Positions 24,133 through 35,333 of a stretch of 64,000 nt of DNA are shown in pieces (position 1 is the stretch's first letter; each line of letters opens with the position of its first letter). Below the pieces are notes generated by a model. It saw only the letters and a program-made list of their open reading frames with translations. It was not told the origin of the DNA and made no database searches. The DNA is taken from assembly GCA_951217055.1 (NCBI GenBank), contig OX578277.1:64326388-64390387 (forward strand), written 5' to 3'. The position numbers and the translations under genes were made by a program. The DNA comes from Gerris lacustris (lineage: Eukaryota; Arthropoda; Insecta; Hemiptera; Gerridae).

Positions 24133-24710
24133 AATAGTACATTACGCGTCGAGTGCGGAAAATAGCATTTTGCATGCGAGTGTGGAGTTTGCACCCGAGC
24201 GATAGCGAGGGTGGTAAAACCACACGAGCAATGCAAAATGCCGTTTTCGCACGAGTTGCGTACCGTACTTTATCTACGATTGTTAGATTTAAATAATAAA
24301 TACAGAAACAAATAAACTTGCTGTATGTAAGTTCGTATCTCTCTCTTGATAAAGATGGCATTAATTCATTAGTTGTATTTTTTGCCGAATTAATTATTTC
24401 TGGAGGATTATTATTCTCCACATTTTCGTAAAAGTCACTTGATTCACTCATTGTTTTTCACTAAAAACTCGATATAAACAGTTACATTAATAAAAGAACA
24501 CCAAATTAGTTTTGTTAAATGTAAACAAACTCACTAATCGTGCGTAAAGCTGAAGAATTCCTCTTCTTTACCGCACTAGTGCGGTAAAGAAGAGGAATTA
24601 TTCAGAACTATGAGACGCGCATGCGCAATGAATACAAGTACGTAAATAATCACTTTCTACGCATCTAAACAAAGATATAATGTTTATATTTCGTATCAAT
24701 CGTAGATAAA
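24133..24710 (-). mobile_element. 580-bp element with hairpin end and MSESSDF frame, copy 2
   Basis: Second copy of the 18349-18930 element. The hairpin end appears identical over about 135 bp. The minus-strand frame of 110 codons starts at 24451 (MSESSDFYENVENN). The differences from copy 1 in the first 45 codons mostly change the amino acid (D8Y, T15N, Q28N, S30L, K36R, N40E), so the frame shows no sign of being under selection. The hairpin GAAGAATTCCTCTTC with TTTACC is also retained, near 24553. Confidence 0.6.
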
Positions 24711-24739
24711 ATCTTTTACGTCCTAGGACGTAAAAGATT
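24710..24739. repeat. Perfect 30-bp palindrome
   Basis: AATCTTTTACGTCCT followed at once by AGGACGTAAAAGATT. It lies exactly at the right end of the copy-2 element and is absent from copy 1, so it may be a target-site or insertion relic. Confidence 0.8.
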
Positions 24740-24999
24740 TGTTTTCTTTTGAGCTGGTAGTTATCAAAACTTCCGTTTAGCGCTGCAATCTTTGTAGATA
24801 GCTTCTTAGTACGATTAAAATCCGCTAGATGTCAATGCGTTTTATTTATCTTTTCTTATAGTGTAACCTCTTTTTAAGGTTTCTTTTTTTTAAATCCTAA
24901 GTATGTTCTAATATTTGTTATAATTATATTGATTATTGATTAATATTTAATGTTTTTTCATTGTCTGCTACCACGGAAAAAATAGCATATGCTCCACGA

Positions 25000-25084
25000 C
25001 TGTGAAGTTTTTTTTCTTTACCTTGGCAATATTTACCTTGGCAATATTGTAATTGCCACGGTAAAGAAAAAACTCACTTCACAG
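25000..25084. repeat. Fold-back with TTTACC stem
   Basis: CTGTGAAG, TTTTTTCTTTACC and TTGGCAATA pair with TTGCCACGGTAAAGAAAAAA and CTTCACAG. ACCTTGGCAATATT is also tandemly duplicated in the loop side. Confidence 0.7.
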
Positions 25085-25504
25085 CCTAGTAACATAATAT
25101 ACTATTTTGGACTTGTCCAAAACTATGATATGCAGATATATGGTTGTTATCTCATTATTGTTTTAAGGGAAAATCAATTAGTCTACTAGGTTTTAGTATA
25201 ATAGATGTTTTTAGTTTGCTGCAACCAATTAGAAAATATGTCCTTGTTCGACCTTCAAGACCTGTTTGAACAAATTCTAACGGACATTGTATCATATTGG
25301 CCTCCTGGTCAATGAACTTTGAGTGTTATTGTTTTCATTAAAAAATATGAGTTTATTATAATAAATTGTGGTTTTTTTATCCTTTCACAATCTACACAGT
25401 TGTCTTCTAAGGCAGACGTCATAAAAGTTGAAAGATGCAACCCTGTATACGCAAAAACGCGCCCGGTAGGAGTAGGGGGGGGGGGGGGAATAACAGAAAA
25501 GACC

Positions 25505-26447
25505 CAAAGTCACAACCTGTATCCTTTGTCTGTCAGTGCGGAATCATCATTTTTGTATGTTTATTATTCAACTTAATTTTTTTTTTTTTAAATAATATAA
25601 TGTGAACATAGAGCATAAAGGTTTTAAGCTAGATATGGCGTTTTAAATTTTTAAAAATGTAGCGCTATACCCCAACGCGATACCTCGTGTCCAAGGACGA
25701 TCCCTGGAAGGCAATATCTCGTTAACCCCTTGAATCATCATCACTTTTCAAAATATATTTTTTTAAGAAAATACAAGCTGTTTTATTTTTACCCATGCTC
25801 CAACTCACAAAATGTAGGCCGTACAGGATTCTGAAGGTCATCGGTTTGCCATAACAGTCAGAAAGGACATGGCAAGCATTTCCGGCCTTCATGCCTATAT
25901 GCCTGCAAGTGTGTTGTCGGTAAACTATTCTTTGCTTCAACAAGTGACAACCGGAGTATTACAAGACCCCACAAGATCCTTTTTTCTAACTTGTAGGAAC
26001 AAAAAAGGTAAGTTCTGGCTTCCTGAACAAACTAGATGGTACTTTTATCACACATGCCATATTTTTCTCATCCAAATTTACTTGATTTTGTTCAGTATTT
26101 TAACAGAGCCGTTGCAGCAGTACCAACTTATTCCCACAGTGACGAATTTATTCGATTAAAAAAACTTAACGTAACCTGAAAACCCAAAGGAAAATGTAAT
26201 TAAACTCAAAAATACGAAAGATAAAAAACAAAAATGACAAAAGAATATAGCGTGTGTTAAAACAGAGTTTTGCAATAGAATTTTTTTTTTTTTTTTTTTT
26301 TTCAATAATATGATTAAATAAAGTATGTACTCGTTGTAGGATGCCAAAGTTTAGTTAATCGACATTTTACGCCAGCAGCATATACGAATTTAGAACGGGT
26401 TCATTTGCTTACTAATAAATTTCAAATGCGTAATACGAAAACAAACC

Positions 26448-26544
<97 letters not shown>

Positions 26545-27163
26545 GTTATGTTTTTTTTAATTTTTGTTAATCATTATATTTTTCCTTTTACACTAAATTA
26601 AAACTTTAAATTGAAAAAAAAAATGGTTTCTAAATTCTACTTTTCAAAACAATTCGATGAAATATTATATTAATTACTTTTAAATAATGCTAAAAAAAAA
26701 AAGTTGTGTGAATTAAATAAACATGCAAGATTGAATTATAATGCGGCAGGTGAGTTCATTTGCTCAACGGTTCGTAAGACATTTACGAGAATATAAAAGA
26801 GATTTATGAATTTTATATATGTGTAAAGAAAAACAGTTTTCAACCCTAATGATTAATAAATCATATGGAAGGGAGGCGATTCGGATGAAATATTGTCCAT
26901 TGTGAGCGAGGTTTCTTTTCCTATATAGTAAATCAAGTCCACCCACTTTCCAAAGAGTCCATCTTTGAGGATTTGGTGAAGTTGTTGACTACTTATTGTA
27001 TTATTCTTCGACGCAATATTAATATTATTTTGAAAGCTAACTTTCGACTCATTCAATTTTAAAATAAATACTAGTTATTTGTTTAATTTGGATACTTGCT
27101 TTGCACGATTTGAGTACAAGCATAGCATCTAAAATTCTTTCTTTTTGCTCTTTCTTATAAGTC
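25505..27163. other. No gene; poly-T and TA runs
   Basis: Several 60-95 codon frames occur on both strands (for example 25722-25943 minus and 25869-26159 plus) but they overlap, and I recognise none of them. Poly-T at about 26281-26302. Confidence 0.4.
26450..26544. repeat. (TA)n microsatellite
   Basis: About 95 bp of TA dinucleotide. Confidence 0.95.
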
Positions 27164-27164
27164 C

Positions 27165-27362
27165 CAATCAACACATCATTAGGTTATTACAGGACGGTGG
27201 ATCTGGCCACTTTACTCATCTACGCGATGTGATGATAAGCAGTGTGAAACATGTCTCACCTCACTAGAATTCGAACTCACCATATTTGTCGGTGTTTGTA
27301 CCTAGGTTTCAGGCGAAGGAGTTGCAAGTGCATTAACCACTCGGCTACGCTGGTCACCAATG
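27165..27362 (-). repeat. tRNA-derived SINE
   Basis: Minus strand: GCGTAGCCGAGTGGTTAATG (perfect A box) near 27346 and TGAGTTCGAATTC (B box) near 27272, then a tail with TTCACACTGCTTATCAT, AGTGGCCAGAT and CCGTCCTGTAATAACC. The tail is shared with the plus-strand copy at 30370, which shows it is a SINE family and not a tRNA gene. Pol III promoter boxes are intact in sequence. Confidence 0.75.
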
Positions 27363-27443
27363 ATTCTATGTTCTGTGAATTGGTGCAAATAGACTAAAAT
27401 GGTCTTATCTAAGAGCTATTAATGGGCCCAAGAGTAATAAATA

Positions 27444-28585
27444 TACTTTTTCGCGTTGGGCCGTGAAGGGGTGAATAAAGGAAGTAAATGTTATTTCATT
27501 TTTAAAAATGGCTATATTTCATCCCTAAAGGGACATCTCCAGGCCTGTAAATAAAGTATTTCAATAATAATAATATTTTTATATTTTTCATTAACTAGTT
27601 TTATTTAAAAATAACATATGAAACAATCTATTCATTTATCCATACTTATATTTAACGATTATATCCTCAAATTTAATAAAGATCTATCATTCCCTATTAT
27701 AAATCTTTTATGAAATAGTCTGCCAATTTGTGTGGCACAAAGCTCTTAACTCCTATTTCGTATACGTTAATGATTTTATGTTTTTACAACCTATTAATGT
27801 CAAATCAATTTAATTTTCTCCAGTTTTGTAAATCTGTATTTAAAAATCGCAAACGGTTAAAATTAATCTGGGGCTATCTGCGGACTACTTTTGACAAACC
27901 ATCTAAATTTCATAAAAAACAGATGAGTACTTTTGAAGATATAGGTGTATATTGAAGTATGTTTGTGCGCATGTGGAAGAAAAACAAATGGGTGCTGAAG
28001 GTTGCAACTTATATGGGACCAATAATGGGGCAATTATGACTTACCATCCAAATTTCATTAAAATTGACGAGTAGTTTATAAGACATGTGGTTCGCAAATA
28101 TTGAGTGACAGGCCGATAAACATACACACCGACAGACTAACAGACAGTGACGGAACCAAAAATGTTCCCTGATGGCTGAAACGGATTTCTGTCTTGGATT
28201 TTTTTTTAAATCCGAGGCATAAAATTTGATCATTCTTCAGAACGATCTCATAGCTTCCGTTACCTTCGGTAGGCTCGGAAGCAATTTATTTAATTATAAT
28301 ATAAAAAATAAAAAATATATAAAGAAACAAAACAAATACCTGTCATATGTATTCGAGTGGTGGTATCCAAATTAAATTTAATATAGCTTTTTATATATAC
28401 AAAAAAAAAGTTTTTATTAAATAACAATACTAGTAAATATAAAATATAATAATGTAAATATTGCTGAAATACCTTGTTTACAGGCCTGAAAATGTTCATA
28501 CAGCGATGAAATATAGCCATTTTTAAAATGAAATATTTTTTTTTTTCATTTATTCACCCCTACAAGACCCAACAGGAAAAAGTAA
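27444..28585. mobile_element. Element with 165-bp inverted ends, carrying an R1 copy
   Basis: Left arm 27444-27608 (TTTTTCGCGTTGGG, GGGGTGAATAAA, ATTTCATTTTTAAAAATGG, CAGGCCTGTAAATAAAG) pairs with the right arm 28408-28585 with moderate divergence. The interior consists mainly of the R1 copy at 27718-28284. No coding content. The R1 copy probably inserted into the loop of an older fold-back element. Confidence 0.65.
27718..28284 (-). repeat. R1 repeat copy, near full length
   Basis: Module first (GTCTGCCAATTTGTGTGGC), body (AATCTGGGGCTATCTGCGG, GTTTGTGCGCATGTGGAAG, CGGAACCAAAAATGTTCCC) and ends in the hairpin GCTTCCGTTACCTTCGG then TAGGCTCGGAAGC. Confidence 0.85.
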
Positions 28586-30369
28586 AATTAATTATAGGAG
28601 ACCACTATTTTAAAGAAGCAATAAATATATTATACTGATAATTTAATCAAAATGTTTCAGAAATAATATTATTCCTAATCAACTGTGTGCAATTTAAATC
28701 ATGATATAGATAAAACAAATAAGATCTTCCTGGTTATATGTAATTGGATAAATGCCCAAAATATAAGGCTCCTGGAGATTTGTGAAACAGATAATTGTAA
28801 TCGCACTAAATATAATCTACGATCTATTATCTACAAAGAGGTGAGACACGTTTTTCTATCTCTAGCTATCTTTTGCTTTTGATCAGGACTGACTATAAAT
28901 TATAAAGAACCAACTCGGAATAAAAGGAATCATGCCTGTAAAAATGTAAATATCGGAATTATAGTTATTTCATCATAAATTTGTTGTTTTTTTTAAACTA
29001 GGTGGGCTAGGTGGATGGAATATTTTGAATATGTAGTTTACTCTTGGTACTCAGATGAATAAAAGCGTGGAAAATATATGTTTTTAAAATTTTAATCAGG
29101 TAATTGATAGTTTGATATACCTATCACTTCATGGTAAATGTATAATTATCCCCATTTCTGGTTATTAATAAAAATTATTCCTCTATTTCATAATAGTAAT
29201 AATTATACAAATAGTTTAATCCAAAAATAGAGAAGAAGAATTATTTAATTATTTTGTTTGAAAACAAATAATAAATAACGTGATATTTTTATTAAGGAAT
29301 GTCAATCTTCAAAATGTATTTAAATCAAGAAAATAAATAGCTAAATTAGAGGGTTATTGGTAAATTTCTTTTTGATATTATAGAATAAGTAGGAGATAAA
29401 AAAAAATAACAGTAACCATAACGACTATTTTGCTTCTATACAACAGACAGCTATTAAGGAAGAACGGAGTTGTAGGCAGAGTACACCGGTTAAGCAAATG
29501 AGTACAACCATTAACCTCAAGGTTACAGACCATTGAAGAGTCTAACCCCTCCAAAACAGACTGGGGTTATAAGATTTATGTACGGTCCCTGGCCAATAGA
29601 TCTTTAAAAATCTAGGGTCAAAGTCATTTGCACCGCACATGATATAAGCTTTAAACTAAACATAGGTTGGAAAGGTACTTTCGGGATTCTTTTTAAATCT
29701 TCACTCTGGAACTCTCGTGAGATCTGAGAGGCTTACGAGGCTAGAATTATTAAAACAATAATAATCTCATACGTCTACTGTGTTTACATTTATCAACTTG
29801 CCAAAACAAACTTAACAGTTTTAATACTTTATTGTTTATCTACTTAATTTAAAGCATTAAAAAAAGAGCAAACCGGTTTGTTCTTTTTGCACTGAAAACT
29901 GTATTTTTTTCTATAAATTGATACGGTTGACTTGATTGTTGACTTGATAAGGCTATCAGGATGAGCTTTCTTATGTGCTAAGTTGGAACAAATAGTTTTT
30001 TGCTGCTATCAATACATAAATTAATGCCAAAACCAATCAATAGGACATGTTATAATAAGAAATTACTTTATTAGGGGAAATCTTTAATAGAATAAGTGTG
30101 ACAAAATCCACCACGGCTAATGTTAAAATAACCCACCTGCTATTTTATAAATGTTTCATGAATAAAAATCAACCATCTATCTTTTTTACCATTTTGGAAT
30201 AAATAAGGTGAAATTGTTTGACTGTTGATTCAATGTTTTGCTGTCATATTTTTTTTTTTTTTTTTTTTTTTACCAATTTGCCATATACATACCTGCTGAA
30301 TATTCAATATTGTCATAAAGAATTATGTAAGTTAAATAGAAAATTTGTATAAAAACTAAATGACTCATA
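28586..30369. other. No gene recognised
   Basis: AT-rich. A less AT-rich stretch at 29440-29760 has no long frame. Poly-T at about 30247-30271. Confidence 0.4.
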
Positions 30370-30720
30370 GGGGATTAATGTAGCCAAGTGGTTAGCTCTC
30401 GCGTGAAATTGGGTCGATTACCGACATTTGGTGGATGGTTCGCGCGAATCCCTACCCCTCTGCGATACTTCACATTGATTATCATGTCAAGTGGAAATGT
30501 GGGCCGATAACCTCCTGTGCTGTATCACCTTAAGATTGTGTTGACCAGAACTCACATCGGGTTTGTCCAACGTAGGACCGCACCTATATGGTATTATAGA
30601 CCACGTAGATTCTGAACCTGAAACATTGGGCTCAACCTTCTAAAAAGGACCCTCGTGGTCTATAGTCTATAATACCATATAGATAAGATCCTATGTTGGA
30701 CACACCCGATATGAGTCCAT
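30370..30720 (+). repeat. tRNA-derived SINE with inverted tail
   Basis: ATGTAGCCAAGTGGTTAGC (A box) at 30378 and GGTTCGCGCGAATCC (B box) at 30437. The following TTCACATTGATTATCATG and CCTCCTGTGCTGTATCACC match the tail of the minus-strand SINE at 27165-27362. The segment 30550-30605 (ACTCACATCGGGTTTGTCC, CCTATATGGTATTATAGACC) is then repeated inverted at 30654-30716, so the 3' end forms a fold-back. Confidence 0.7.
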
Positions 30721-30771
30721 TAAAACTAACTTACTAAATAATATATTTAATATTAGTAAAAATATGTAAAA

Positions 30772-31338
30772 ATAGATTGCCAATTTGTGTGGCATTAGCT
30801 TCCTCACATCCTATCACGAATTTATTGATATTAGGCTTATATAAGCCATTACTGTCTAATTTGTTTAATTGTTTCCCCCGTTTTTTTAATCTGTCAAAAT
30901 TGTTTTGATTTTTTACACAAATTAAAGTATCAACTATATGCAAAAGTTAAATAGCCCAGGGTTCAAATTAATCTGGGGCTATCTACGGGTTACTTTCGAT
31001 AAAATATAAAAGTTTCATACAAATCAGATAAGTACTTTTGAAGCTATAGGTGCAAATATATTATGTATATTTGTGTGCGTGTGGAAGAGAAACAAATGAG
31101 CCCAGAAAGTTGAAACTTATATGAGACCGAGACCAACAAATTTAATTAAAATCAAACGTGTAGTTTTTAAGATATGTTGAGCAAAAATTGAGCAATATAC
31201 CGACAGACAGACAGACAGACACAGAACCAAAAATGTTCCCTGATGGCTGAAACGGATTTCTGTCTTGGAATTTTTGAAATCGGAGACATTTTCATAAAAT
31301 ATTTTTGATGTTAGCTTCCGAGCTTACCTAAGGTAACA
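30772..31338 (-). repeat. R1 repeat copy, split by an insertion
   Basis: Module first, body, a GACAGACAGACAGACACAG tract, then AAATCGGAGACATTTTC and GCTTCCGAGCTTACC at the hairpin. It is cut at 31338 by the inverted-end element. Hairpin-end sequence reappears beyond that element at 35334-35397. Confidence 0.75.
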
Positions 31339-31618
31339 GGGGGCCGATTCTGTAACTTTGAAACCTCCCTTTTCATGTTGTTATATATCAAAATGTTGAT
31401 ATGAAGATGCGCGCGCAACCTGTCACGTGAATCTGTAACTTTGTCTGTTGTTATATAAGGAGAAAGTTGATATATAAGGTTTGATATATAGCAACTCAAA
31501 ATTGTTGTTGATATAATTCGTCAGGTTATGTTGTTATATATCAAATCGAAGTCGAAATGAAAACAAAGTGACGCCATTGTTGTTTTTGGACTGAAATACC
31601 TTTCATTTCACTTTTTTA

Positions 31619-31800
31619 CGACTTTATTTTTACTTTCGGTAGTTTTATTTGTGTTGTGTTGAACTTTTTTAATTACTCTATAATAATTGTAATACCCGGC
31701 ATATTGAGAGATAAAGGTAAGTGAAACTTGCGGGTTGTATTTTTATGTGAAGTATTATAATTTATATTAATTTTTGTATGAGTATACATATTACCGATGT
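31619..31800 (+). repeat. Inverted arm, left
   Basis: Pairs with 32045-32224 at high identity (GACTTTATTTTTACTTTCGG, TTGTGTTGTGTTGAAC, GAGATAAAGGTAAGTGAAAC). Spacer about 244 bp. Part of the element at 31339-35312. Confidence 0.85.
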
Positions 31801-32044
31801 TACACAATATACGTGTTCTATATAAAATAAACATTTATTATCTCGTTTTGTTGCTTTACCTACAATTGTAAAAATACAAATACTTACATTTTTTGACAGG
31901 ATGACTGCATTCAGCAGCATTCATTTAGCCATACCAAATTACCGAATGTTAAAGTATTGTAATTAAATCGCATATGCATTTATAACCATGCGAATAAAAG
32001 TAGTTTTGCTCGTAATCTTTTATAGACGACTATCTATATTGTTT

Positions 32045-32224
32045 TACATCGGTAATATGTATTCTCATACAAAAATTAATATAAATTATAATACTTCACA
32101 TAAAAATACAACACGCAAGTTTCACTTACCTTTATCTCTCAATGTGACGGGTATTACAATTATTATAGAGTAATTAAAAAAGTTCAACACAACACAAATA
32201 AAACTACCGAAAGTAAATAAAGTC
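32045..32224 (-). repeat. Inverted arm, right
   Basis: Reverse complement of 31619-31800 with a few changes, for example CCCGGCATATTGAG opposite CTCAATGTGACGGG. Confidence 0.85.
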
Positions 32225-32303
32225 AAACAAATAAACAATAAACAAACTTGACAGCTACAAAATGGGACGTGTATTTCAGTCGTAGTTCGGCATTCGGCCA
32301 CAT

Positions 32304-32311
32304 GCAGCGCT
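32304..32311. repeat. hAT target-site duplication, left
   Basis: GCAGCGCT, repeated directly at 35193-35200. Confidence 0.85.
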
Positions 32312-33419
32312 CATGGGCGTAGCAAGGGGGGACAGGGGGGGCCATGCCCCCCCCCCCCCCCCCCCCGTAGGCCGGCTCAACTCTCTAAAAAAAATACGAT
32401 TATTATACATATACAGGTTAAAATAAAAAATAAATGAAAAAAAAGTAAAACTAATTCTGTATAATAATAATAATAATATATATCAATTACTATTATTATT
32501 ATTATACAAATTAATTTTATGGCTAGAGGGGGTCTTCAGGTAAAAAAAATGTAAATCTCGTTTTAGTTTCAAGTTACTACAGCTATGGCGTGGCTGCACT
32601 GGTTTGGTTAGCATTGCTTTGATAAAAAAGATGCCTATGATAAGAAAAGAAGCTGGACAATAATTATGTTTTCCTTCTCTCAGCCAGTGGCGTACCCAGG
32701 GGTAGGGGGGGGGGCACAGGGGGCCCGGGGCCTCCCCCCAAAGCTAAAGACCTGAAATTTAAGTATGCAATTCCGCAGCACATTTTAAAGTAATAGTGTT
32801 GTGATAGTCAAAAATAAAAAATAAATATGGTAAGTAATTATATACCTAGTTTTGCCCGACATTTTTTTGTTATTTGGCGTTAAAAAGACATCCCCCCCCC
32901 CCCCTCCAAAGCCAAAGACCTAACATATAAGTATGCAATTCTGCAGCACATGTTCAAGTAATAGTTGTGTGATTGTCAAAAAAATAAATAAATATAATAA
33001 GTAATTATATACCTAGTTTTGCCCGACATATTTTACATATGGGGGAGGGTCCTCCCCCAGAAAATTTTAGAATTTTAGCCTCATATCGCCTCCTCGTTTT
33101 TATGCTTCCTAGAAGGTCAATTTTCCGTTTTGGTTTTAGCTGAAACACTATGTTAATAAAGTTTTTTTTCTTCTACTTGCCTAGTTTTACTTTGCAGAAA
33201 ATAAAACACTCAAATATATGTTAAAATGATTGTAATTAACCACACAAGTATAAAAATACAACAATAGCAGTATGAATTATAAAAAAGTTAGTCTTTCATT
33301 GTACAAAGTTATTAATCAAAATATCAAGTTTGGATGTAACTTAGGTTCAGTGAGATGGTTGAAACTGCTTTGCACTTGTACTTAAAATGTCTTTCCACTT
33401 AGGCTCAAACTTGGTAGTA

Positions 33420-34230
33420 CTAATCATTAATAACGATTTGATCTTCATCTGTGAGGGAAGACCGTAATTTTGATTTAATGTAATTCAATTTTGAAAATGT
33501 TTGTTCACAAACATAGGTCGAGCGAGCCAAACACTGAGAACATGGTACGAGCAAACATTTTAAAGTTATTGAAATCTTCATTGGGCAAGGCGCTGTAGAA
33601 TGGCAACAGATGTCCGTTTTTGTAACATTTGTTGTTAGGTCAATAATTTCAAGTTGAAGGGTTAAGGGCACAGAATCAATATTGTATTGATTTTATCGCA
33701 CTCTTTATCAAAATCTTCAAATCTTTCAAAATTGAACTGGTGGCTCAGTTGGCTCACTACCTCAACAGCGAACTCAGAAGGGAACGGCAGATTAGCTTCA
33801 GATAAAAATAGTTTACATCTTTCAAAATGATCTAAATTGTTTTTAGTCAGCAGCTTTTCAAAGAGAGCAAGTTTTTTCCTAAAAGATTTCACCTGATGGT
33901 AGGCATCATGAACAAGTTAATTAGATCCCTGCAGTTTTAAGTTTAAAAAATTTAAATGCCCTGTGATGTCAACCAAGAATGCTAACTTCCACAACCACAC
34001 TGTATCAGAAAGTTCTGGCACTTGACGACCTTGGTCAGTCATGAAAATATCTAGCTCTGCACGAAGTTCAAAAAACCTTTGTAACACTTTACCCCTACTG
34101 AGCCACCAGACTTCGCAATGATAGGGAACGTTCGGATAAGTAATGTCAAAATCAGCTGGGGCTGTTCGGCATTAGGAAATTAATCTATTTTAGATTCTCT
34201 GAGTGCTTGTAAATTCTTCGTTTTTATGGC
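33420..34230 (-). pseudogene. hAT transposase remnant (GTF2IRD2/ZBED-like group)
   Basis: Two open stretches on the minus strand lie end to end. The first (33892 to 33662) includes KSFRKKLALFEKLL and PFPSEFAVEVVSQLSHQF. The second (33671 to 33420) includes YVCEQTFSKLNYIKSKLRSS and LTDED, the hallmark of the hAT dimerisation domain. Stops and frame changes occur between and upstream of them; further upstream the minus strand still shows scattered similarity to the same protein family. The nearby GGTTGGGCACCCCTGG end at 34269 fits as the 5' end of this copy. Not functional. Confidence 0.7.
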
Positions 34231-34268
34231 AACACGGCGGGCCACATAAAATCGTCCAGCGGGCCTTA

Positions 34269-34288
34269 GGTTGGGCACCCCTGGTCTA
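34269..34288 (-). repeat. Inner hAT-type terminal sequence
   Basis: GGTTGGGCACCCCTGGTCTA; its reverse complement begins CAGGGGTGCCCAACC, a standard hAT end, followed inward by GGCCCGC-type blocks. The opposite end was not found. Confidence 0.55.
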
Positions 34289-35070
34289 TAGAACTTGGAA
34301 AAAAAAATCTACATAAAATTACGACTGCGCATGGTCAGAACTTTTTAGTGGGACAAATTTCTTCCTGACTATTATCCATTGTTTATTTTGAATGAAAGGT
34401 TACAATATAAAATTTTTAGATCAAGTTTTTAATCAAATATTTTCTTTTTAAGGGTTTCTATTTTAATCTACAGTTTTACTTTAATATATTAATTAAATTT
34501 AATTAAAATAGTTAGTAGCAGTCATTAGAATAGTTTTTTATTATCGTATAATTAATATTAAATTATTTGGAAACAGGTTCAATTGTAGAATAAGATTTTA
34601 AAAAATTCAGATACCCGACCTTTCGCAAGGAAGACTATTTTTTTGTATTTATTGACTGGACTGTTAGATACCCTACTATTTTCATTTGGTTATGGTTTTG
34701 CAATAAAACTCAGTATGGTTCTGCATATTTGATTCTTAAAAAAACAATTAAATTACTATTTATTTAAAATTTAAAATTAGAGATGTAGTAGCTCAGACAA
34801 TATCTAGGAAGCGCTAACGTCGCTTCAAATACTCTCTGTCCAATCTTAATTTGAACTATATTACATTAAGAGTGGATGTAAACAGCAAATTTTCCTTAAA
34901 CAATTCTATTTCAAATAAACAATTGTTTCCCCTATAATTAATAGTTCTATTGAGTTTTTTTTTTTATTATAATAAATCCTTTAGAAAATATTAATAATGG
35001 TACTGTCAGACTCTTGGCATTTTTAAGGAAAACACTTTTTTGGTTTTACATACACCACACCACACACACA

Positions 35071-35073
35071 CAC

Positions 35074-35168
<95 letters not shown>
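35071..35168. repeat. (TA)n microsatellite inside the hAT element
   Basis: CA run then about 95 bp of TA dinucleotide. Confidence 0.95.
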
Positions 35169-35192
35169 AAGGCAACCCTGGCTACGCCCATG

Positions 35193-35200
35193 GCAGCGCT
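35193..35200. repeat. hAT target-site duplication, right
   Basis: GCAGCGCT, same as 32304-32311. Confidence 0.85.
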
Positions 35201-35333
35201 AGTATCACTTTACAGATTCACTACATTATATAACAACACTTTGATATATAGCAATGTTTGATATATAACGTCACTGTTGATATATAACAAAAAAATTACA
35301 GAATCGGCCTCCAGATATGTGGAGGCTGATATG

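Larger units (their letters stand above)
23889..25504. mobile_element. Element with long inverted ends, interrupted
   Basis: Left arm 23889-23970 (GGTATTTTCGGTTATCCCCC, ACTCCTACCGGGCGC, CAGGGTTGCA, CAACTTTTATGA) is matched inverted by 25419-25504. The terminal inverted repeat is about 80 bp with scattered changes and continues weakly (ACAACTGT.TAG). The MSESSDF-type element at 24133-24710, a 30-bp palindrome and a fold-back at 25000 sit inside. No transposase seen; probably a large MITE that has taken nested insertions. Confidence 0.65.
32312..35192. mobile_element. hAT element, 2.9 kb, composite
   Basis: Ends CATGGGCGTAGCAAGG and, as reverse complement, CATGGGCGTAGCCAGG, with 8-bp flanking duplicates GCAGCGCT. 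C/G tracts follow the left end, as in many arthropod hAT elements. Inside are a near-direct tandem duplication (about 32735-32860 and 32903-33030: AAAGACCT, AAGTATGCAATTC.GCAGCACA, ACCTAGTTTTGCCCGACAT), a decayed transposase on the minus strand, a second hAT-type end GGTTGGGCACCCCTGGTCTA at 34269-34288 and a TA run. The inner end suggests that a different hAT copy inserted into it. Confidence 0.75.
31339..35312. mobile_element. Terminal-inverted-repeat element carrying a nested hAT
   Basis: GGGGGCCGATTCTGTAA (31339-31355) is mirrored by TTACAGAATCGGCCTCC (35296-35312), 16 of 17. Subterminal TTGTTATATATCAA motifs occur at both ends. Removing the hAT element at 32312-35192 and one target copy leaves about 1.09 kb. 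Two 180-bp inverted arms lie inside. A GATAAAGGTAAGTG donor-like site (31710) and TTTTTTGACAGGATG acceptor-like site with ATG (31894) hint at a former intron-containing gene, but the frame after the ATG closes after 21 codons. No target duplication was identified. Superfamily uncertain. Confidence 0.6.

Noticed and set aside
25722..26159. Overlapping plus- and minus-strand frames of 73 and 96 codons
   Set aside because: No recognisable domain, opposite strands overlap, and no repeat or splice context supports either.
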